Assembly (NCBI RefSeq): GCF_003202155.1
Contig: NZ_QFLI01000001.1
Span: 744,001-808,000 of the forward strand
DNA from: Marinifilum breve
GTDB lineage: Bacteria; Bacteroidota; Bacteroidia; Bacteroidales; Marinifilaceae
Length of the DNA stretch: 64,000 nucleotides
Direction of reading: 5' to 3'
Each line of letters opens with the position of its first letter. Position 1 is the first letter of the stretch. A program made the translations under genes and the position numbers. Shown here piece after piece: positions 61,644-64,000 of the stretch. Under the pieces are notes generated by a model. The model made no database searches. It had not been told where the DNA came from and was given only the letters and a program-made list of their open reading frames with translations.

Positions 61644-63155
61644 TTATGGTTGATAATGAGGATTCTGATGCGGCATTTTAGCCTTCACCGACTTGCGCCA
61701 ATCCTTTAATTTCTTTCTTAAATCTTTCACCAGCTGCGGTTTTTTACCGGACAAATCTGACTGCTCACCAATATCATTGTCCAGATCATACAATTCTACC
61801 TGCATATCCTCATAAAACTCAATCAACTTGTATTTTCCCTTTCGTACTGCTCCTGCAGGACGACCTCCTTGGTTCGAGTAATGCGGATAGTGCCAATACA
61901 GCTCATCGCGAGAAAATTTCTCATCTCCTTTCAGGATGGAAACCAGGCTTACTCCATCGGTATGCTGCTGAGGGATAGCTTCAATTCCGGCCATTTCCAA
62001 AATGCTCGGATAAAAATCGGTAGCAATCACAGGGCTGTGGTTCACACTCCCCCCCTTGGCCACTCCCGGCCATTTGATAATCAATGGTTCACGAATGCCG
62101 CCCTCGTACAACCAGCCTTTCCCGGCACGCAAAGGCAGATTGGATGTGGGAGAACCTTCGGATGTGGATAAGCCTCCATTATCCGATGTAAAAATTACTA
62201 TGGTATTGTCATCCAATTTCAAGTCCTTTACCTCCTGTAACAGTCTGCCAACATTCTCATCCATATGCTCAATCATGGCTGCATAAACCGCATGATCCTG
62301 AACCATTCGCTCTCTAAAATTTCCTTTTCCCAACACCTGTTTCCATTCCGATCGGTCTACAAATTTTTCCTTCTGAGGCGCTTTTAGTTTGCTCGCCTTT
62401 TTGCGATACTTTTCAATGGTTTCAGGCTTTGCATTCAATGGGTTGTGAACCGTGTAATAGGACAGGTACAAAAAGAAGGGCTGTTCTTTGCTTTCATTCA
62501 AAAAATGGATGGCTTCATTGGTTAATCTATCGGTAAGGTATTCCCCATCGGGTCCGCTTTTTAAACGAGGGTTTACATAGGGACTAAAATATCCTCCCTT
62601 GGGCGATCCGGCTTTCCATCCCCCCTTATTTATATCGAAGCCCTGGTGCTCGGGCCAATAAATCGAATCCTCTCCAATGTGCCACTTGCCCGCAAAAAAG
62701 GTATGGTAATCATGATCTTTTAAGGCCTCGGCAATGCTGTATTCCTCCAGCTTCATTTCTTCAGCAAAATCCTGGCACAATAGCTTCTGCCCCTTACCTG
62801 GCCGATGTGTTGCCTGCCTTCCCGGTATCCAGTCGGTAAGATCAAGACGGGCAGGATATTTCCCCGTTAAAATGCTTGCCCTGCTTGGAGAACATACCGG
62901 ACTCGATGCGTAGGCATTGCTAAAACGTACTCCCTCAGCTGCCAGATTATCGAGGTTTGGCGTCTCATAAAAATCCGATCCATAACAGGCCAAATCGGAC
63001 CATCCCAGGTCATCTACCAGTATAAATATAAAGTTCGGCTTTGCGTTTGCTGATTTGCCTTGCGCCCCTGCTCCCGGCATCTGAGCAATCAAAAACCAAA
63101 ATAACAAGCCAATATAAATTCCTTTACTCACTCTCTTCCCAAATGTCTTTGTCAT
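61644..63155 (-). CDS. S1 family sulfatase, PUL sulfatase 1
   Basis: The 503-residue protein is a type I sulfatase with C88 in SPVCSPSRASILTG, the metal ligands D48-D49 in LVDDLGWSDLAC, KWHIGED and SDNGGLS. The ETPNLDNLAAEGVRFSNAYA region and the length suggest a branch like S1 N-acetylglucosamine- or galactose-sulfatases, but I cannot name the subfamily. The signal peptide is about residues 1-32. It is upstream of the HTCS gene, apart from the main enzyme cluster, with a 264-bp gap, so it may be under its own promoter. Confidence 0.92.
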   Translation of the reverse strand: MTKTFGKRVSKGIYIGLLFWFLIAQMPGAGAQGKSANAKPNFIFILVDDLGWSDLACYGSDFYETPNLDNLAAEGVRFSNAYASSPVCSPSRASILTGKYPARLDLTDWIPGRQATHRPGKGQKLLCQDFAEEMKLEEYSIAEALKDHDYHTFFAGKWHIGEDSIYWPEHQGFDINKGGWKAGSPKGGYFSPYVNPRLKSGPDGEYLTDRLTNEAIHFLNESKEQPFFLYLSYYTVHNPLNAKPETIEKYRKKASKLKAPQKEKFVDRSEWKQVLGKGNFRERMVQDHAVYAAMIEHMDENVGRLLQEVKDLKLDDNTIVIFTSDNGGLSTSEGSPTSNLPLRAGKGWLYEGGIREPLIIKWPGVAKGGSVNHSPVIATDFYPSILEMAGIEAIPQQHTDGVSLVSILKGDEKFSRDELYWHYPHYSNQGGRPAGAVRKGKYKLIEFYEDMQVELYDLDNDIGEQSDLSGKKPQLVKDLRKKLKDWRKSVKAKMPHQNPHYQP

Positions 63156-64000
63156 GATGTAACAATCTTTCCTATTAAAAGAAAAGTGAGAAGAACAATA
63201 AATATCTCTGGCTCTGAATGATTTGGAGTGGGTAATTCTTTAAATTCATTATTATCTACCTACCTTGTTCCATTCTCCAAAGTGGGCATTGGAAGGTCAA
63301 GCTGATTAGACGCAGAAAAATTTTTAGTAAGACGGGGAAGCTGAGAACTTGTTCGAAGATCACCCCGCCGCACTTAAATTTTTCAAGTATAAATAGTTTG
63401 AGCTTACGCGCCCTAGATTTTTTGCATCCTTTTTCATCAATGGAAAAAGGATGAGCCATGCGGCTCGAGCAAAACAAAGTTAAATTAAAGAATCATAGGA
63501 TAATTTTTCTAATAATGATTGATTTAGTTACCCACTATATTCCATATAGAACCATATTTAATTTATTGTCCTTTTCACCAATACTTCATTTTATAGCCCA
63601 ACTACCAACTTAGGCCATAACAGCATGTTGTTTTTAGTAAAATAACGCATCTAAATCTAACACTTAACTGTAGCTGCAAATTGGATAAAAAAACTGAGTA
63701 TCGGGAAAATATTGATGCTTTGAAAGTGGTTGAATCCACAATAATGAGGAGTTTATTATTGCCCGCCAAGGGGGTTTTGGGCTCATCACCAGACGTTATC
63801 TCCCTATCTTTCTTCTCCTTATGCAATTCGCACAAAGAACAGGCAAAATCAGCCCTGCCATTTATAGCGGTTCAGCTTCATAAGCCTTGTTCATGAGGAC
63901 TCATATTGGTTTTAACCATTTTTTCCTCTCCCAACTCCTTATTCAAAGAGCCTCTTGTAGTTTGCACTAACCTCAGGTAAATTCTCATTGGTACCAAACA
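63156..64000. other. Window end without a confident gene
   Basis: In this 845-bp stretch short frames exist on both strands, but none has a signal peptide, domain or clear coding bias. The segment 63256-63477 has a long minus-strand frame and a strong hairpin (63425-63453). The stretch 63600-63900 reads open in two opposite frames, a sign of noncoding or repeat DNA. Remnants of a mobile element cannot be excluded. Confidence 0.6.
63425..63453. repeat. 11-bp perfect hairpin in unassigned DNA
   Basis: CATCCTTTTTC (63425-63435) and GAAAAAGGATG (63443-63453) pair perfectly around seven bases. The surrounding 200 bp are more GC-rich than their flanks. It may be part of a structured or dispersed intergenic element. 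Confidence 0.5.

Noticed and set aside
63602-63896. Opposing open frames at the window end
   Set aside because: Both strands are open over the same bases, with no domain, signal peptide or start context on either.

Overview
The window looks like chromosomal DNA from a marine, probably anaerobic or facultative member of the Bacteroidota (Marinilabiliales-like is my best guess, from gene content only). The evidence is AT-rich DNA, several promoters of the Bacteroidota type (TTTG, 19-20 bp, TAnnTTTG), a SusC/SusD pair with a hybrid two-component regulator, many intrinsic terminators, and typical Bacteroidota families such as DUF5686 outer-membrane proteins and a MOSC-Mog fusion.

Bases 1-35,400 are mostly housekeeping and metabolic genes. 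In order they are: a Crp/Fnr regulator beside a flavodiiron protein; two duplicated outer-membrane beta-barrel-like proteins; an aspartate aminotransferase; a DEAD-box helicase; HtpG; a DUF5686 protein; a small accessory patch (41-bp tandem repeats, a DUF6261-like protein, a PD-(D/E)XK nuclease-like protein); an M28 peptidase; a three-gene unit (class III aminotransferase, unknown exported protein, dipeptidyl peptidase III); a LytTR response regulator; TrmH; HU; the threonine operon thrA-thrB-thrC behind a leader peptide with eight consecutive Thr codons; a phosphatase and a cation-diffusion facilitator; and a molybdenum-cofactor operon (mobB-like, moeA, moaA, moaC, MOSC-Mog) behind a probable Moco riboswitch with its own terminator.

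Bases 35,480-36,060 hold a tRNA cluster: tRNA-Ser(TGA), tRNA-Tyr(GTA), a broken tRNA-Ser copy split by a palindrome, and a second, identical intact tRNA-Ser(TGA).

Bases 36,377-63,155 form one large polysaccharide utilization locus (PUL), with every gene on the minus strand. In transcription order it encodes a sulfatase, a hybrid two-component sensor (HTCS), a previously unlisted 41-residue membrane miniprotein, SusC, SusD, a GH128-like lipoprotein with a C-terminal carbohydrate-binding domain, a GH43 lipoprotein, a sulfatase, a parallel beta-helix protein, a sulfatase-GH16 fusion, a GH2 beta-galactosidase and three more sulfatases. Six sulfatase domains with GH2, GH43, GH16 and GH128-like enzymes, and none of the usual agar or carrageenan signature enzymes, suggest a heavily sulfated beta-galactan, possibly beta-1,3-linked. 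This substrate is an inference. The last ~850 bp hold no confident gene.

The best candidates for something new are the sulfatase-GH16 fusion, the 41-residue membrane protein just upstream of susC, the thr leader peptide, the palindrome-split tRNA-Ser remnant and the 41-bp tandem repeat array.
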